From an uncultured Clostridia bacterium (GTDB taxonomy: Bacteria > Bacillota > Clostridia > Christensenellales > Aristaeellaceae), in assembly GCA_946408995.1 (NCBI GenBank), contig CAMJUL010000009.1:1-64000 (forward strand): a stretch of 64,000 nucleotides of DNA, in the 5' to 3' direction. Both the position numbers and the translations under genes were made by a program. The notes under the pieces are model-generated. The model was not told the DNA's origin. It ran no database searches and worked only from the letters and a program-made list of their open reading frames with translations. Below are positions 9,467 through 19,801 of the stretch, one piece after another. Within the stretch, counting starts at the first letter, position 1; every line of letters starts with the position of its first letter.

Positions 9467-10852
9467 ATGGAATACCTGGTCAGCCAATTGTTTCAGAGCA
9501 CCCCCGAAGACCATGCCCAAGTAGAGGTGTCCGGATGGGTCCGCCAGCTTCGGGATCAAAAAACCTTCGCGTTCATTGAGCTCAATGACGGTACCTATTT
9601 CAAAAACGTTCAGGTGGTCTGTGAGGATTCCATGCCCGCCTTCCGGGACATCGTCAAGTATACCCTTGGCAGTTCTCTGCGGGTCAGGGGGGAATTGGTT
9701 TTGACCCCCGGCATGAAGCAGCCCTTTGAGATCCGTGCCCAGGAAGTGGAACTGGTTGGCCTGAGCGCGCCGGATTACCCGCTGCAGAAAAAGCGTCACA
9801 GCTTTGAATTCCTTCGCACCCAGGCGCATCTGCGTCCCCGCACCAACACGTTCAGCGCCGTCTTTCGCATTCGTTCCCTGGCTGCCCAGGCCATTCATGC
9901 CTTCTTTGCCGAAAAAGGATTCGTATATGTCCATACGCCTCTGATCACCACCAGCGACACCGAGGGCGCCGGCGAAATGTTCCGGGTGACCACCCTGGAC
10001 CTGAACCACCTTCCCCTTGGAAAAGACGGCAAAGTGGACGACAGCAAGGATTTCTTCGGCCGGCAGGCCAACCTGACCGTTTCAGGCCAGCTGAACGTGG
10101 AAGCCTACTGCATGGCCTTCAGAAATGTGTACACCTTTGGTCCGACCTTCCGCGCCGAAAACTCCAATACGCCCCGGCACGCGGCGGAATTCTGGATGAT
10201 CGAACCGGAAATCGCCTTCGCGGACCTCCATGACGATATGCTTCTCGCCGAGGAAATGCTCAAGTATGTCATCCGGTACGTCATCGACCACGCCCCCGCG
10301 GAATACGCTTTCCTGACCCAGTTCGTCGACAAGGATCTGCTGACACGTCTTGAGCATGTGGCTTCCTCCACCTTCGCCCATTGTTCCTATACCGAAGCCA
10401 TTGACATCCTGATGAAGCACAACGATGACTTTGAATACAAGGTTTCCTGGGGGATGGATATCCAGACGGAACATGAGCGGTACCTGGCGGAGAAGCATTT
10501 CGGAGGTCCTGTCTGCGTTTTCAATTACCCCAAGGACATCAAGGCCTTTTATATGCGCATGAACGACGATGAGAAAACCGTCGCGGCTGTAGACATCCTC
10601 GTGCCCGGCATTGGCGAACTGATCGGCGGCAGCCAGCGTGAGGAGCGCCTGGACGTACTGGAAAAACGCATGAAAGACCTGAATATGACCATGGAAACCT
10701 ATCAGTGGTACATTGACCTTAGGCGCTACGGCACCGTACCGCACGCGGGCTTCGGGCTTGGCTTCGAAAGGCTGATCATGTATCTGACAGGCATCAGCAA
10801 TATTCGCGACGTGCTTCCCTTCCCAAGGACCGTCGGCAGCGCCGAGTTCTGA
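9467..10852 (+). CDS. asnS: Asparagine--tRNA ligase
   Basis: Class II signatures [21 protein letters not shown] and [27 protein letters not shown]. Start set at ATG 9467 behind AAAGGAGAGAG; the ORF-track start at 9212 is upstream read-through. Confidence 0.96.
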   Translation: MEYLVSQLFQSTPEDHAQVEVSGWVRQLRDQKTFAFIELNDGTYFKNVQVVCEDSMPAFRDIVKYTLGSSLRVRGELVLTPGMKQPFEIRAQEVELVGLSAPDYPLQKKRHSFEFLRTQAHLRPRTNTFSAVFRIRSLAAQAIHAFFAEKGFVYVHTPLITTSDTEGAGEMFRVTTLDLNHLPLGKDGKVDDSKDFFGRQANLTVSGQLNVEAYCMAFRNVYTFGPTFRAENSNTPRHAAEFWMIEPEIAFADLHDDMLLAEEMLKYVIRYVIDHAPAEYAFLTQFVDKDLLTRLEHVASSTFAHCSYTEAIDILMKHNDDFEYKVSWGMDIQTEHERYLAEKHFGGPVCVFNYPKDIKAFYMRMNDDEKTVAAVDILVPGIGELIGGSQREERLDVLEKRMKDLNMTMETYQWYIDLRRYGTVPHAGFGLGFERLIMYLTGISNIRDVLPFPRTVGSAEF

Positions 10853-10912
10853 CATTAATAAGACAAACGCCTTGTATCCCGTTTCCCTTTAGGGAACGCA
10901 ATATCCCGTTTT

Positions 10913-10945
10913 AAAGGGGCTGCCTTCTATGAGACAGCCCCTTTT
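10913..10945. terminator. Bidirectional terminator between asnS and tlyA
   Basis: AAAGGGGCTG ... CAGCCCCTTTT hairpin. Confidence 0.75.
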
Positions 10946-10969
10946 AGATACATTCGAGCCCGCAGGTTT

Positions 10970-11797
10970 TTACGTTTTCCTGTATTTTTCAAGTTTTTCC
11001 GCCCTGTCCACCGCCTCCAGGATCTCCCGCTCCAGCCTTTCCGGGGGCGATGCCTGCACCTGACCCAGCGCCAGGTGCAGAAAAAACTCCCGGGTCCCCG
11101 CGTTTCCGGTCACCGGGCTGTTGGTCACCTGAATACAGGTCACGCCCGGAAGCGCGTCCAGGTCCGCGATCAGGTCTCTCAAAAGCGGCTGATACCGGTC
11201 CTCCGGAATGACGCCGGTCCTCCGGGCCTCCGGATCGTCGATTTCAAACAGCGGCTTGACCAGGCAGCAAAGGTCCCCTTCCCCATGAAGGATCTGCTGG
11301 AAATATGGAACGGCCCGCCGAAGAGAAAGGTAGCTGACGTCCACTGTGCCGAAGGTTGGACGCGGGGACAGGGAAAGCAGCTTCTCATCGGAAATATTGG
11401 TTCTTTCGCAGTTTACGACCCTTGGGTCCTGCCGAAGCCTGCCAATCAGCTGCCCGAAACCCACATCCACCGCGTAAACCAGCCTCGCCCCATTTTGAAC
11501 AAGACAGTCCGTAAAGCCGCCTGTGGAGGCGCCTGCGTCAATACAAACCCTGTCACGGGGGGAAAGGGAAAAATCTCTCAGAGCGCCGGTCAGTTTGAAT
11601 CCTCCTTTGCCTGCAAAAGGGACCTCCCGGCCCCGGACCCGGATCTGCGCGTCCCGGGGCACCTTCATCCCCCCCTGAAGGCGGACCTCCCCCAGGAATA
11701 CCTCCCCTGCCATCAGATAAGCCCGGGCTTCCTTTTCCGTTTCAAACACCCCATCCTCCAAAAGCTTTTTCAGGATGGGGACCTTCTTTTCACTCAT
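10970..11797 (-). CDS. tlyA: TlyA-family rRNA 2'-O-methyltransferase
   Basis: S4-like N-terminus; VCIDAGASTGGFTDCLVQNGA and VDVGFGQL; KPLFE. Internal Met (MSEKKV) preferred as start. Confidence 0.92.
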   Translation of the reverse strand: MSEKKVPILKKLLEDGVFETEKEARAYLMAGEVFLGEVRLQGGMKVPRDAQIRVRGREVPFAGKGGFKLTGALRDFSLSPRDRVCIDAGASTGGFTDCLVQNGARLVYAVDVGFGQLIGRLRQDPRVVNCERTNISDEKLLSLSPRPTFGTVDVSYLSLRRAVPYFQQILHGEGDLCCLVKPLFEIDDPEARRTGVIPEDRYQPLLRDLIADLDALPGVTCIQVTNSPVTGNAGTREFFLHLALGQVQASPPERLEREILEAVDRAEKLEKYRKT

Positions 11798-12707
11798 GGG
11801 AGGACGCTCCTTCCCCGTCGGCCCGGTCGAAGGGACAGGGCGCTGTAAAAACCATTCTTTCACCGGTCGCCGGATGGTCAAAGGCCAGGGAACAGGCGTG
11901 AAGCATCAGCCGGTCCGCCCGCTTTGCCTGGGCTTTTCCATAGAGGACGTCTCCAAGCACCGGATGGCCGATATGGCTCATGTGCACCCTGATCTGGTGC
12001 GTTCTTCCGGTCAGGATGTGGACGTCCAGCAAAGTGGAGGCCGCCCGTTCCTCAAGCACCGTCCATTCCGTGATCGCCTGCCGGCCGGAAGGATCCACCG
12101 CCATCTTTTTCCGATCCGTTCGGGACCGGCCGATCGGCAGGTCGATCCTCCCGGAGGGTTCCTTCATTTTTCCGTACACCAACGCATGGTAATGCTTTTC
12201 CATGGTACGCCCCGCCAGCTGCTCCGCAAGACGTCTGTGGGCAAGGTCCGACTTGGCCACCAGCATGATCCCGCTGGTATCCTTGTCCAAACGATGCACG
12301 ATCCCGGGGCGCATTTCGCCTCCGATCCCGGAAAGATGATCCAGGTGATAGAGCAGGGCGTTGACCAGCGTTCCGTCCGGATTTCCCGCCGCCGGATGGA
12401 CCACCATCCCGCAGGGTTTGACAATGACGGCCAGATCCTCATCCTGATAGAGGATCTCCAGCGGCAGATCCTGTGCGGCCAGCGTGCTTTCACGCACCTC
12501 CGGGAGCTTCGCTTCCACAAGATCCCCTTCCCGAAGCTTTTCGGCGCTTTTCAGACAGGGCCTGCCGTTGACAAATACGGCCCCCTCCTTGATCAGTCTG
12601 GCCCCCTGGGACCTGGACACCTCTCCGTCCCCCAGTACGGACAGAAAACTGTCAAGCCGGATCCCGGCGTTCGTCCCGTCAACGGTCCCGGTGATGTTCT
12701 TCTCCAA
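11790..12707 (-). CDS. rluD: RluD-family 23S rRNA pseudouridine synthase
   Basis: S4 domain; GIVHRLDKDTSGIMLVAKS catalytic motif; GRTHQIRVHMSHIGHPVLGD. Confidence 0.94.
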   Translation of the reverse strand: MEKNITGTVDGTNAGIRLDSFLSVLGDGEVSRSQGARLIKEGAVFVNGRPCLKSAEKLREGDLVEAKLPEVRESTLAAQDLPLEILYQDEDLAVIVKPCGMVVHPAAGNPDGTLVNALLYHLDHLSGIGGEMRPGIVHRLDKDTSGIMLVAKSDLAHRRLAEQLAGRTMEKHYHALVYGKMKEPSGRIDLPIGRSRTDRKKMAVDPSGRQAITEWTVLEERAASTLLDVHILTGRTHQIRVHMSHIGHPVLGDVLYGKAQAKRADRLMLHACSLAFDHPATGERMVFTAPCPFDRADGEGASSHE

Positions 12708-13152
12708 TGGTCTTCCCCTTCCAGCAGCGGTCTTCCGCGAAAAAAAGCGTCAAAGCGCACAGTACGCCCCCAACGACGATCGCGGCATCCGCGAAATTGA
12801 ATACATAAAACCGCATAAACTCAAAATCAAACAGGTCGATCACATACCCATAAAGAAGCCTGTCCGCAAGGTTTCCCAAGGCCCCGCCGAAGATCGCCCC
12901 CAAGGCTGCCCTGGAAAGCGGAGCGGAGGCCAGTTTCCGGGCCGCAAAAAGCACCCCCAGAAGAACAGCGCCTGGCAGGACAAGCGCCACGGCGGGAAGG
13001 TCCCTGATCAGGCCCATGGCCGTTCCCGTATTATGCACCGTCGTCAGCCGGAGGATCCCGGGGATAAGAGGCCCCTCCAAGCCTTCCAGGAGGGTTTTCA
13101 GCAGCCTGTCCATCCCGAACACGCCGGCAGCAGTAAGAAAAAATAACGTCAT
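12679..13152 (-). CDS. lspA: Lipoprotein signal peptidase (signal peptidase II)
   Basis: LTTVHNTGTAMG, GGALGNLADRLLYGYVIDLFDF, FNFADAAIVVG catalytic Asp motifs. Confidence 0.94.
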   Translation of the reverse strand: MTLFFLTAAGVFGMDRLLKTLLEGLEGPLIPGILRLTTVHNTGTAMGLIRDLPAVALVLPGAVLLGVLFAARKLASAPLSRAALGAIFGGALGNLADRLLYGYVIDLFDFEFMRFYVFNFADAAIVVGGVLCALTLFFAEDRCWKGKTIGEEHHRDR

Positions 13153-13322
13153 TCAAGCCGAGACCTTTCCGTTGTTATTCCGTCCGGGACTGATTGTACC
13201 ATATTTTTGCCCTGTTGGGGAGAAAGCGGCTGATTTTTTCCCGGGGCCGGGCCCTTCCCGTCTGATCGGGGCTTCTGCCGTTCTCATTTAACCCTGTTCC
13301 CTTGTTTTTGCGGCCGGTTTGC

Positions 13323-13351
13323 TTGCTAACGCTGCAAAATCATGATATAAT
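13323..13351 (+). promoter_or_regulatory. Sigma-A-type promoter for asd-dapA-dapB
   Basis: TTGCTA-17 bp-TATAAT upstream of asd. Confidence 0.7.
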
Positions 13352-13420
13352 CGGGGCGTTATTTTGCGTGCGGAGCGTTTGTTCCGTACAGCCGATGAAA
13401 GAGAGAAAGGCGGATCCCAT

Positions 13421-14509
13421 ATGGATCAGTACAGAGTCGGGATTATCGGTGCGACTGGAATGGTTGGGCAGCGTTTTGTGACCCTGTTGGAAAACCATCC
13501 ATGGTTCCGTGTCACCGCGCTGTGTGCAAGTCACGCCAGCGCCGGAAAAACCTATGAAGAGGCGGTCGCGAACCGCTGGGCCTTTGACTGGCCCATCCCC
13601 GAGTACGCAAAGCAAATGGTCGTAATGGACGCTTCGGATGCGGACCGGGTCGCGGCTGAGGTGGATTTTGTGTTCTGCGCGGTCAATATGCCCAAAGCGG
13701 ACACCCGTGCTCTGGAGGAAACCTACGCGCGGACCGAGACCCCTGTAGTCTCCAACAACTCTGCGTGCCGGATGCTTCCAGATGTCCCCATGGTCATTCC
13801 TGAAGTCAACGCGGAGCACTGTGACATTATTCCCGCACAGCGTAAGCGTCTTGGCACCCGGTACGGGTTCATCTCCGTCAAGCCCAACTGCTCCATTCAG
13901 AACTATGTGCCTGCCCTGACGCCCCTTCGCGGATACGGCATCGAGAAGATCAGCGTCTGCACTTATCAGGCCATTTCCGGCGCCGGGAAAACCTTCGCCC
14001 GTTGGCCGGAAATGATCGATAACGTGATCCCCTATATCGGCGGCGAGGAAGAGAAAAGCGAAAAGGAGCCCCTGAAGATCTGGGGTTCCCTCAATGAAGA
14101 CAAGACCGCCATCGAATTATCCGCTCTCCCGGTGATCAGCGCCCAATGTATCCGGGTTCCGGTCACGGACGGTCATCTTTCTGCCGTCAGCGTTTCGTTT
14201 AAGGACACCCCCGAAGAGGAGGTCCTCCTGGACGCCTGGCGCAATTTCCGTTCTCCCGCCTTCGAGCTGGGCCTTCCCAGTGCTCCAAAGCAGTTTCTGA
14301 ACTACTTTGACGAGCCGGACCGTCCCCAGACCCGTCTGGACCGGACGATCGAAAACGGCATGGGCGTTGCCATCGGCCGTCTGCGCCGTGACTCCCTCTT
14401 TGACTATAAATTTGTAACCCTGAGCCACAACACGCTCCGCGGCGCTGCCGGCGGCGGGGTACTTTCTGCCGAAATGCTCTGCGCCAAGGGCTGGATCAGA
14501 AAAAAATGA
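13421..14509 (+). CDS. asd: Aspartate-semialdehyde dehydrogenase (archaeal/fungal-type subfamily)
   Basis: VGIIGATGMVGQRFVTLLENHPWF, VVSNNSACRM, KPNCSIQNYVPALTPL, TYQAISGAGK. Confidence 0.92.
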   Translation: MDQYRVGIIGATGMVGQRFVTLLENHPWFRVTALCASHASAGKTYEEAVANRWAFDWPIPEYAKQMVVMDASDADRVAAEVDFVFCAVNMPKADTRALEETYARTETPVVSNNSACRMLPDVPMVIPEVNAEHCDIIPAQRKRLGTRYGFISVKPNCSIQNYVPALTPLRGYGIEKISVCTYQAISGAGKTFARWPEMIDNVIPYIGGEEEKSEKEPLKIWGSLNEDKTAIELSALPVISAQCIRVPVTDGHLSAVSVSFKDTPEEEVLLDAWRNFRSPAFELGLPSAPKQFLNYFDEPDRPQTRLDRTIENGMGVAIGRLRRDSLFDYKFVTLSHNTLRGAAGGGVLSAEMLCAKGWIRKK

Positions 14510-14591
14510 CCTTCCCTCCCGGCAAAGGATGCCGTTGTTTTTCAAAGTCAACCCGTGGAATTACGGATTCCAGAAAGGCAGCAGGATCTCC

Positions 14592-15464
14592 ATGACGACT
14601 CCTCTTTTTTCCGGCTGTGCCACCGCGATGATCACGCCCTTTGATGACAATGGAAAGATTGACCTTCCGGTCCTGGAGCGTTTCATCGATTTTCAGCTTG
14701 AAAACGGCATTGACGCCCTTGTGGCCTGCGGAACCACCGGCGAGCCCGCCTGTATGAGCGAAGATGAATGGGCCTGTGTCCTTAAGGCCACGGTCCGCCA
14801 GGTCCGCGGGAGAGTCCCTGTCATCGCAGGGACCGGCGGCAACAACACGGCCCAAGTGATCCGTCAGGCAAGGCTTGCCCGGGACCTTGGCGCGGACGCA
14901 CAGCTTTGCGTGACCCCCTACTACAACAAAACCACGCAAGAAGGCTTGATTGCCCATTACACCGCAATCGCCAAAGACGGGGCGCTTCCCCTGATCATTT
15001 ACAACGTTCCCTCCAGGACCGGCCTGAACATGAAACCGGACACGTTTTTCGCCCTCCGGGATCAGCAAGGGATCATCGGGGTCAAAGAAGCCTCCGGGGA
15101 CGCCGCGCAGGCAGCGGACATCGCCGCCTGCTGCGGGGACCTTCCGTTGTATTCCGGCAGCGACGAGCTGACCGTTCAGCTCCGTGCCCTCGGGGGGTGT
15201 GGGACCATTTCCGTACTCAGCAACCTGATCCCGCAAGCCATGCAGGAGATGACCCATCTTCCCATCGCGGAGGCGGCCAGGGTCCAATTGAAGTACATGA
15301 AGCTGATCCGTCTTCTCTTCTGCGAAACCAATCCCATCCCCATCAAAGCGGCGCTTTCCCTGAAAGGAAGATGCAGGAATGTCCTCCGTCTGCCTTTGGT
15401 CCCCATGTCAAAGGCCAACCTGTCCGCACTTGAAGCCGAAATGAGGAGGCTTGGAATTCTATGA
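14592..15464 (+). CDS. dapA: 4-hydroxy-tetrahydrodipicolinate synthase
   Basis: ALVACGTTGEPACMSEDEW, TPYYNKTTQEGLIAHY, LIIYNVPSRTGLN, GVKEASGD. Confidence 0.96.
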   Translation: MTTPLFSGCATAMITPFDDNGKIDLPVLERFIDFQLENGIDALVACGTTGEPACMSEDEWACVLKATVRQVRGRVPVIAGTGGNNTAQVIRQARLARDLGADAQLCVTPYYNKTTQEGLIAHYTAIAKDGALPLIIYNVPSRTGLNMKPDTFFALRDQQGIIGVKEASGDAAQAADIAACCGDLPLYSGSDELTVQLRALGGCGTISVLSNLIPQAMQEMTHLPIAEAARVQLKYMKLIRLLFCETNPIPIKAALSLKGRCRNVLRLPLVPMSKANLSALEAEMRRLGIL

Positions 15465-16207
15465 GCATTGTGATTTCCGGTGCAAACGGACGCATGGGCC
15501 GTCAGGTGGCCCTTTTTTGCCGGCAGAATAACATTCCTGTCCGCGCGGGCATCGATCTGAAGCAGGAAGCGGATTTCCCTTTTCCGATCTGCCCGTCTTT
15601 TGATTCCCTCAACGCGGATCCAAAGGACCTGGTGATCGATTTCTCCCTTCCGGGGAATCTGGAAGCCCTGCTTGATTACTGTGTCTCCAACCAGGTTCCC
15701 TGTGTCCTTGCCACGACCGGCTATGACGAGGCCGCTCTTGATAAGATCCGCCGTGCGTCAAATGTGATCCCGATCTTCCAATCCGCCAATATGAGCCTTG
15801 GCATCCATGTCCTGAAGCTGCTTTCCGGAATGGCGGCCCGCATGCTCAGGGATTTCGACATCGAAATCGTTGAAAAGCATCACAACCAAAAGATGGACGC
15901 CCCCTCCGGAACGGCGCTTCTTCTGTATAACGCCGTGCGGCAGGAGGACTCTTATCCGGTTTACAACCGCCACGATGTGTATCAAAAGCGTGACAAAAAA
16001 GAAATTGGAATTGTCTCCGTCCGGGGCGGAACGGTCCCCGGGGTTCATGAAGTCGGTTTCTACGGTCCTTCAGAGGTCGTAGAGTTGACGCACAGTGCGC
16101 AGGACCGAGCTGTCTTTGCCGCAGGTGCCGTAAAGGCGGCCCTTTGGCTGGATGGGAAACGGAATGAGCCCGGTCTTTACAGCATGGATGATATGCTTCA
16201 TCTTTAA
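15461..16207 (+). CDS. dapB: 4-hydroxy-tetrahydrodipicolinate reductase
   Basis: SGANGRMGRQV, ATTGYDEAAL, EIVEKHHNQKMDAPSGTALLL; 4 nt overlap with dapA. Confidence 0.96.
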   Translation: MSIVISGANGRMGRQVALFCRQNNIPVRAGIDLKQEADFPFPICPSFDSLNADPKDLVIDFSLPGNLEALLDYCVSNQVPCVLATTGYDEAALDKIRRASNVIPIFQSANMSLGIHVLKLLSGMAARMLRDFDIEIVEKHHNQKMDAPSGTALLLYNAVRQEDSYPVYNRHDVYQKRDKKEIGIVSVRGGTVPGVHEVGFYGPSEVVELTHSAQDRAVFAAGAVKAALWLDGKRNEPGLYSMDDMLHL

Positions 16208-16233
16208 TACAATACGAAGGAGAAAATACCATC

Positions 16234-16725
16234 ATGAGTGAGTATCAGAATCGCCGTCAGGTCAGCAGTGAGGGCATGAAAAAGCTGGAGGAAAAACTGG
16301 CTTACCTGAAGGGAACCCGCCGCGCCGAGGTATCCGAGAAGCTTAATATTGCCCGCGGCTATGGAGACCTTTCCGAAAACGCGGAATATGACGCAGCCAA
16401 AAATGAACAGGCCCTTCTGGAAGCGGAGATCATGCAGCTGGAAGCGACCATCAACAACGCCGAGATCGTCGATAATCTCTCCTTCAGCAACGACGAGGTT
16501 TCGATCGGCTCCACGGTCAAGGTCCGCTTCTGCGATGACGGCTCGGAGGAAACCTATTATCTTGTCGGTGCGCTGGAAAGCGATCCCCTGAAAAACCGGA
16601 TCTCCAACGAAAGCGCCGTCGGCGCCGCCCTCCTTGGGGCCAAACCCGGCCAGACCGTTACGGTGGAACCCCCCACCGGCGCGGAACCCTATCAAATCGA
16701 AATCCTTGAGATCTCTCACAACTGA
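16234..16725 (+). CDS. greA: Transcription elongation factor GreA
   Basis: Coiled-coil ARGYGDLSENAEYDAAKNEQALLEAEI and C-terminal FKBP-like domain. Confidence 0.95.
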   Translation: MSEYQNRRQVSSEGMKKLEEKLAYLKGTRRAEVSEKLNIARGYGDLSENAEYDAAKNEQALLEAEIMQLEATINNAEIVDNLSFSNDEVSIGSTVKVRFCDDGSEETYYLVGALESDPLKNRISNESAVGAALLGAKPGQTVTVEPPTGAEPYQIEILEISHN

Positions 16726-16738
16726 GCTTGGAGGAAAT

Positions 16739-18646
16739 ATGCCTGAAGATATCGTTTATTCCGAACAGGAAACCATCCGAAGGGGCAAGCTGGAAGCGCT
16801 TCGCGCGGAAGGACGGGACCCGTACCTGATCACCAAATGCCCCGTCACCCATACGTCCGGGCAGATCCTCTCCGGTTTTGACGCCCTCGAGGGACAGGAG
16901 GTCTCCATCGCCGGGCGCATGATCAGCCGCCGCGTCATGGGAAAGGCCGCCTTCGCGCATCTTCTGGACAACGACGGAGAAATCCAGATCTACGTCAAGC
17001 GGGATGATGTGGGCAACGATGGCTATGCCGATTTCAAAAATGACGACATCGGCGATGTTCTGTTTGTGACGGGGTTTGTGTTCAAGACCCAGAGCGGCGA
17101 GATCTCCGTACATGCAAAGGCTTTGACCCTTCTTTGCAAAAGCCTCAAGCCCCTGCCCGAGAAATTCCATGGTCTGACGGATACGGACCTGAGGTATCGT
17201 CAGCGTTATCTGGATATGATTGTCAACCCTGAGGTGCGGGACACCTTCCGGAAGCGTTCCATGATTTTCAGCGCCATCCGTGAGTTTATGGACAGCCGCG
17301 GATTCCTGGAGGTGGAAACGCCCATTTTGACCACCCTGGAGCTGGGGGCCGCTTCCCGTACCTTCAAGACCCACCACAACACCCTTGATATTGACATGTA
17401 TCTGCGCATCGAGACGGAATTGTACCTGAAGCGGCTGATCGTCGGCGGATTCAACAAGGTCTATGAGATCGGCAGGATCTTCCGGAACGAGGGCATGGAC
17501 CAGCGTCACAATCCGGAGTTTACCTCCATGGAGAGCTATGAGGCTTTCGCGGATTACAGGGACGTCATGCGCATGACCGAAGAATTGTACGAATATGTGG
17601 CCCTGAAGGTCTGCGGAACTACTTCTGTCCCCTATCAGGGAAAAACCATTGAGCTGAAGGCTCCCTGGAAGCGTATAACCATGGCTCAGTCGGTCCTGGA
17701 CGCCTGCGGGGAGGATTACTACGCCTGGGAAAGCGACGAGGCTGCCCGCGCAGTCTGCGAAGCCCGTCAGGTCCATGTGGACAAGAATGCCACCAAGGGA
17801 GACTGCCTCAGCGCATTGTTTGACGAATATGTGGAGTCCACACTTGTCCAGCCCACCTTTATTACGGACCATCCGGTCAGCATCTCCCCCCTGGCCAAGC
17901 GCAAGCCGGATGACCCTGAAATGACGGAACGCTTCGAATTCTTTATCTGCGGCAGCGAAATGGGCAACGCCTTCAGCGAGCTGAACGACCCCATCGACCA
18001 GCGCAAGCGGTTCGAACGTCAGGTGGCCCTCCGCCGTGCGGAAGGCATCAACGCGCAGGTCGATACGGATTTTATCAATGCCCTGGAGTACGGAATGCCC
18101 CCGACCGGCGGCCTGGGGATCGGGATAGACCGCATGGTGATGCTTTTGACGGATTCGCCCTCCATCCGGGACGTTCTTTTGTTCCCGACCATGAAGCCCG
18201 TGGACATTCCAAAGGCGGCGCCCGCCCCTCTGGAGACGTCAGCCCCCGCCCCCTCTGCTCCGGAGAAAATCGACTTTTCAAACGTGGTCATCGAACCCTT
18301 GTTCCAGAATCAGGTGGATTTTGAAACTTTCTCCAGGTCCGATTTCCGTGCGGTTAAGGTCCTGGACTGTGAGGCCGTTCCAAAGAGCAAAAAGCTGTTG
18401 AAATTCACCTTGGACGATGGCTCCGGCGAACCAAGGACCATCCTGAGCGGCATTCACGCCTATTATCAGCCGGAAGAACTGATCGGGAAAACCTGCATCG
18501 CCATTGTCAACCTGCCTCCCCGTCCCATGATGGGCATCGAATCCTGCGGCATGCTGATCAGCGCCATCCACAAAGAGGGCGACGAGGAGAAGCTGCATCT
18601 CTTGATGGTGGATCCGCATATTCCCGCAGGCGCAAAGCTCTATTGA
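16739..18646 (+). CDS. lysS: Lysine--tRNA ligase (class II) with C-terminal EMAPII/Trbp111-like tRNA-binding domain
   Basis: Class II LysRS motifs (EVETPILTTLELGAASRTFKTHHN, IGRIFRNEGMDQRHNPEFTSMESYEAF, GLGIGIDRMVMLLTDSPSIRDVLLFP), then Pro/Ala linker and VDFETFSRSDFRAVKVLDCEAVPKSKKLLKFTLDDG...ILSGIHAYYQPEELIGKTC...PRPMMGIESCGMLIS. Confidence 0.95.
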   Translation: MPEDIVYSEQETIRRGKLEALRAEGRDPYLITKCPVTHTSGQILSGFDALEGQEVSIAGRMISRRVMGKAAFAHLLDNDGEIQIYVKRDDVGNDGYADFKNDDIGDVLFVTGFVFKTQSGEISVHAKALTLLCKSLKPLPEKFHGLTDTDLRYRQRYLDMIVNPEVRDTFRKRSMIFSAIREFMDSRGFLEVETPILTTLELGAASRTFKTHHNTLDIDMYLRIETELYLKRLIVGGFNKVYEIGRIFRNEGMDQRHNPEFTSMESYEAFADYRDVMRMTEELYEYVALKVCGTTSVPYQGKTIELKAPWKRITMAQSVLDACGEDYYAWESDEAARAVCEARQVHVDKNATKGDCLSALFDEYVESTLVQPTFITDHPVSISPLAKRKPDDPEMTERFEFFICGSEMGNAFSELNDPIDQRKRFERQVALRRAEGINAQVDTDFINALEYGMPPTGGLGIGIDRMVMLLTDSPSIRDVLLFPTMKPVDIPKAAPAPLETSAPAPSAPEKIDFSNVVIEPLFQNQVDFETFSRSDFRAVKVLDCEAVPKSKKLLKFTLDDGSGEPRTILSGIHAYYQPEELIGKTCIAIVNLPPRPMMGIESCGMLISAIHKEGDEEKLHLLMVDPHIPAGAKLY

Positions 18647-18715
18647 TTTCCCTTGTCCAAAGGTTCCCCTTCTGCCGGAAGGATCTCCTTCCGGTTACCT
18701 TGAAAGGAGTTCTCC

Positions 18716-19789
18716 ATGAGCATTCATCCGCCTCTCCCCGGAACCGGCGGAGACCGGTATCTTCCCTATGAAGAAAGAACCGGGAACGAATCCATTGTTT
18801 ATTTCACCCGCGACCTGTCTGCCGATGGGCTCAGGCGTCTTTACCACCGTGTCAACGGACAAATCTCCGGCAAAGTCGCGGTCAAGCTGCACACCGGCGA
18901 AAAATACGGGCCCAACATCCTTCCCCGTGACTGGGTGGAGTCGCTGATCGTGAACGATCTGCCGGATGCTTCTATCGTGGAGACCAATACCTTCTACGTG
19001 GGCGACCGCTATACCACAGAGCTTCACCGGGAGACCCTCAAGGTCAACGGCTGGACCTTCTGCCCTGTGGATATCACGGACAGCACCGGGACCGTTACCC
19101 TGCCCGTCAGGGGAGGAAAATGGTTTAACGAAATGTCCGTCGGAAAGACCCTTCCGGAATACGATTCCCTGGTGACCCTGACCCACTTCAAGGGGCACAC
19201 CATGGGCGGCTTTGGCGGAAGCAACAAGAACATCGGCATCGGCTGCGCGGATGGGCGCATCGGCAAAGCAATGATCCACGCCGCCCGTCTTGATCCCCCC
19301 GAAGAGGAAATGTGGTCCGTGGATGAAGAGGAATTGATGGAGCGCATCAGTGAATCCACCAAAGCCACCATCGATTTCTTCGGCAGGAAGACCGCCTATC
19401 TCAACGTCATGCGGAACATGAGCGTGGATTGCGACTGCGCCGGCTGTCTTGCCGAACAGGTGGTGACCCCCAATGTCGGCATTCTGGCCTCCACGGACAT
19501 CGTTGCCCTGGATCAGGCCTGTGTGGATATCGTGTTCGCCATGAACGAGACCGACGGCGCAGCTCTTCGGGAGCGGATCCTGACCCGGCATGGACTTCGG
19601 CAGCTGACCTACATGCAGGATCTGGGCATGGGCAACACCCGCTATCTTCTTCTGGACACAGATCACAGGGACCGCCGCATCCAGCCCGCGGACGCTGCAA
19701 CAGGGCTTGAGCCCTTTGTCGAACTGAGCATCGTCGCGGAGCGCCGCAGAAAAGCCATGGAAGAAGCCGCTGCACAGTCTCAGCAGTAA
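18716..19789 (+). CDS. DUF362 domain-containing protein
   Basis: KVAVKLHTGE, HFKGHTMGGFGGSNKNIGIGCADGRIGK, SVDCDCAGCLA ... DIVALDQACVDIV typical of DUF362 proteins. Confidence 0.85.
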   Translation: MSIHPPLPGTGGDRYLPYEERTGNESIVYFTRDLSADGLRRLYHRVNGQISGKVAVKLHTGEKYGPNILPRDWVESLIVNDLPDASIVETNTFYVGDRYTTELHRETLKVNGWTFCPVDITDSTGTVTLPVRGGKWFNEMSVGKTLPEYDSLVTLTHFKGHTMGGFGGSNKNIGIGCADGRIGKAMIHAARLDPPEEEMWSVDEEELMERISESTKATIDFFGRKTAYLNVMRNMSVDCDCAGCLAEQVVTPNVGILASTDIVALDQACVDIVFAMNETDGAALRERILTRHGLRQLTYMQDLGMGNTRYLLLDTDHRDRRIQPADAATGLEPFVELSIVAERRRKAMEEAAAQSQQ

Positions 19790-19801
19790 ATTCCGTCTTT
19801 G

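Noticed and set aside
11775-12800. Plus-strand 341 aa ORF over rluD
   Set aside because: Shadow; rluD catalytic motifs are on the minus strand.
13153-13420. Possible lysine riboswitch upstream of asd
   Set aside because: No recognisable L-box core or ~170 nt structured leader seen by eye; only a promoter is supported.
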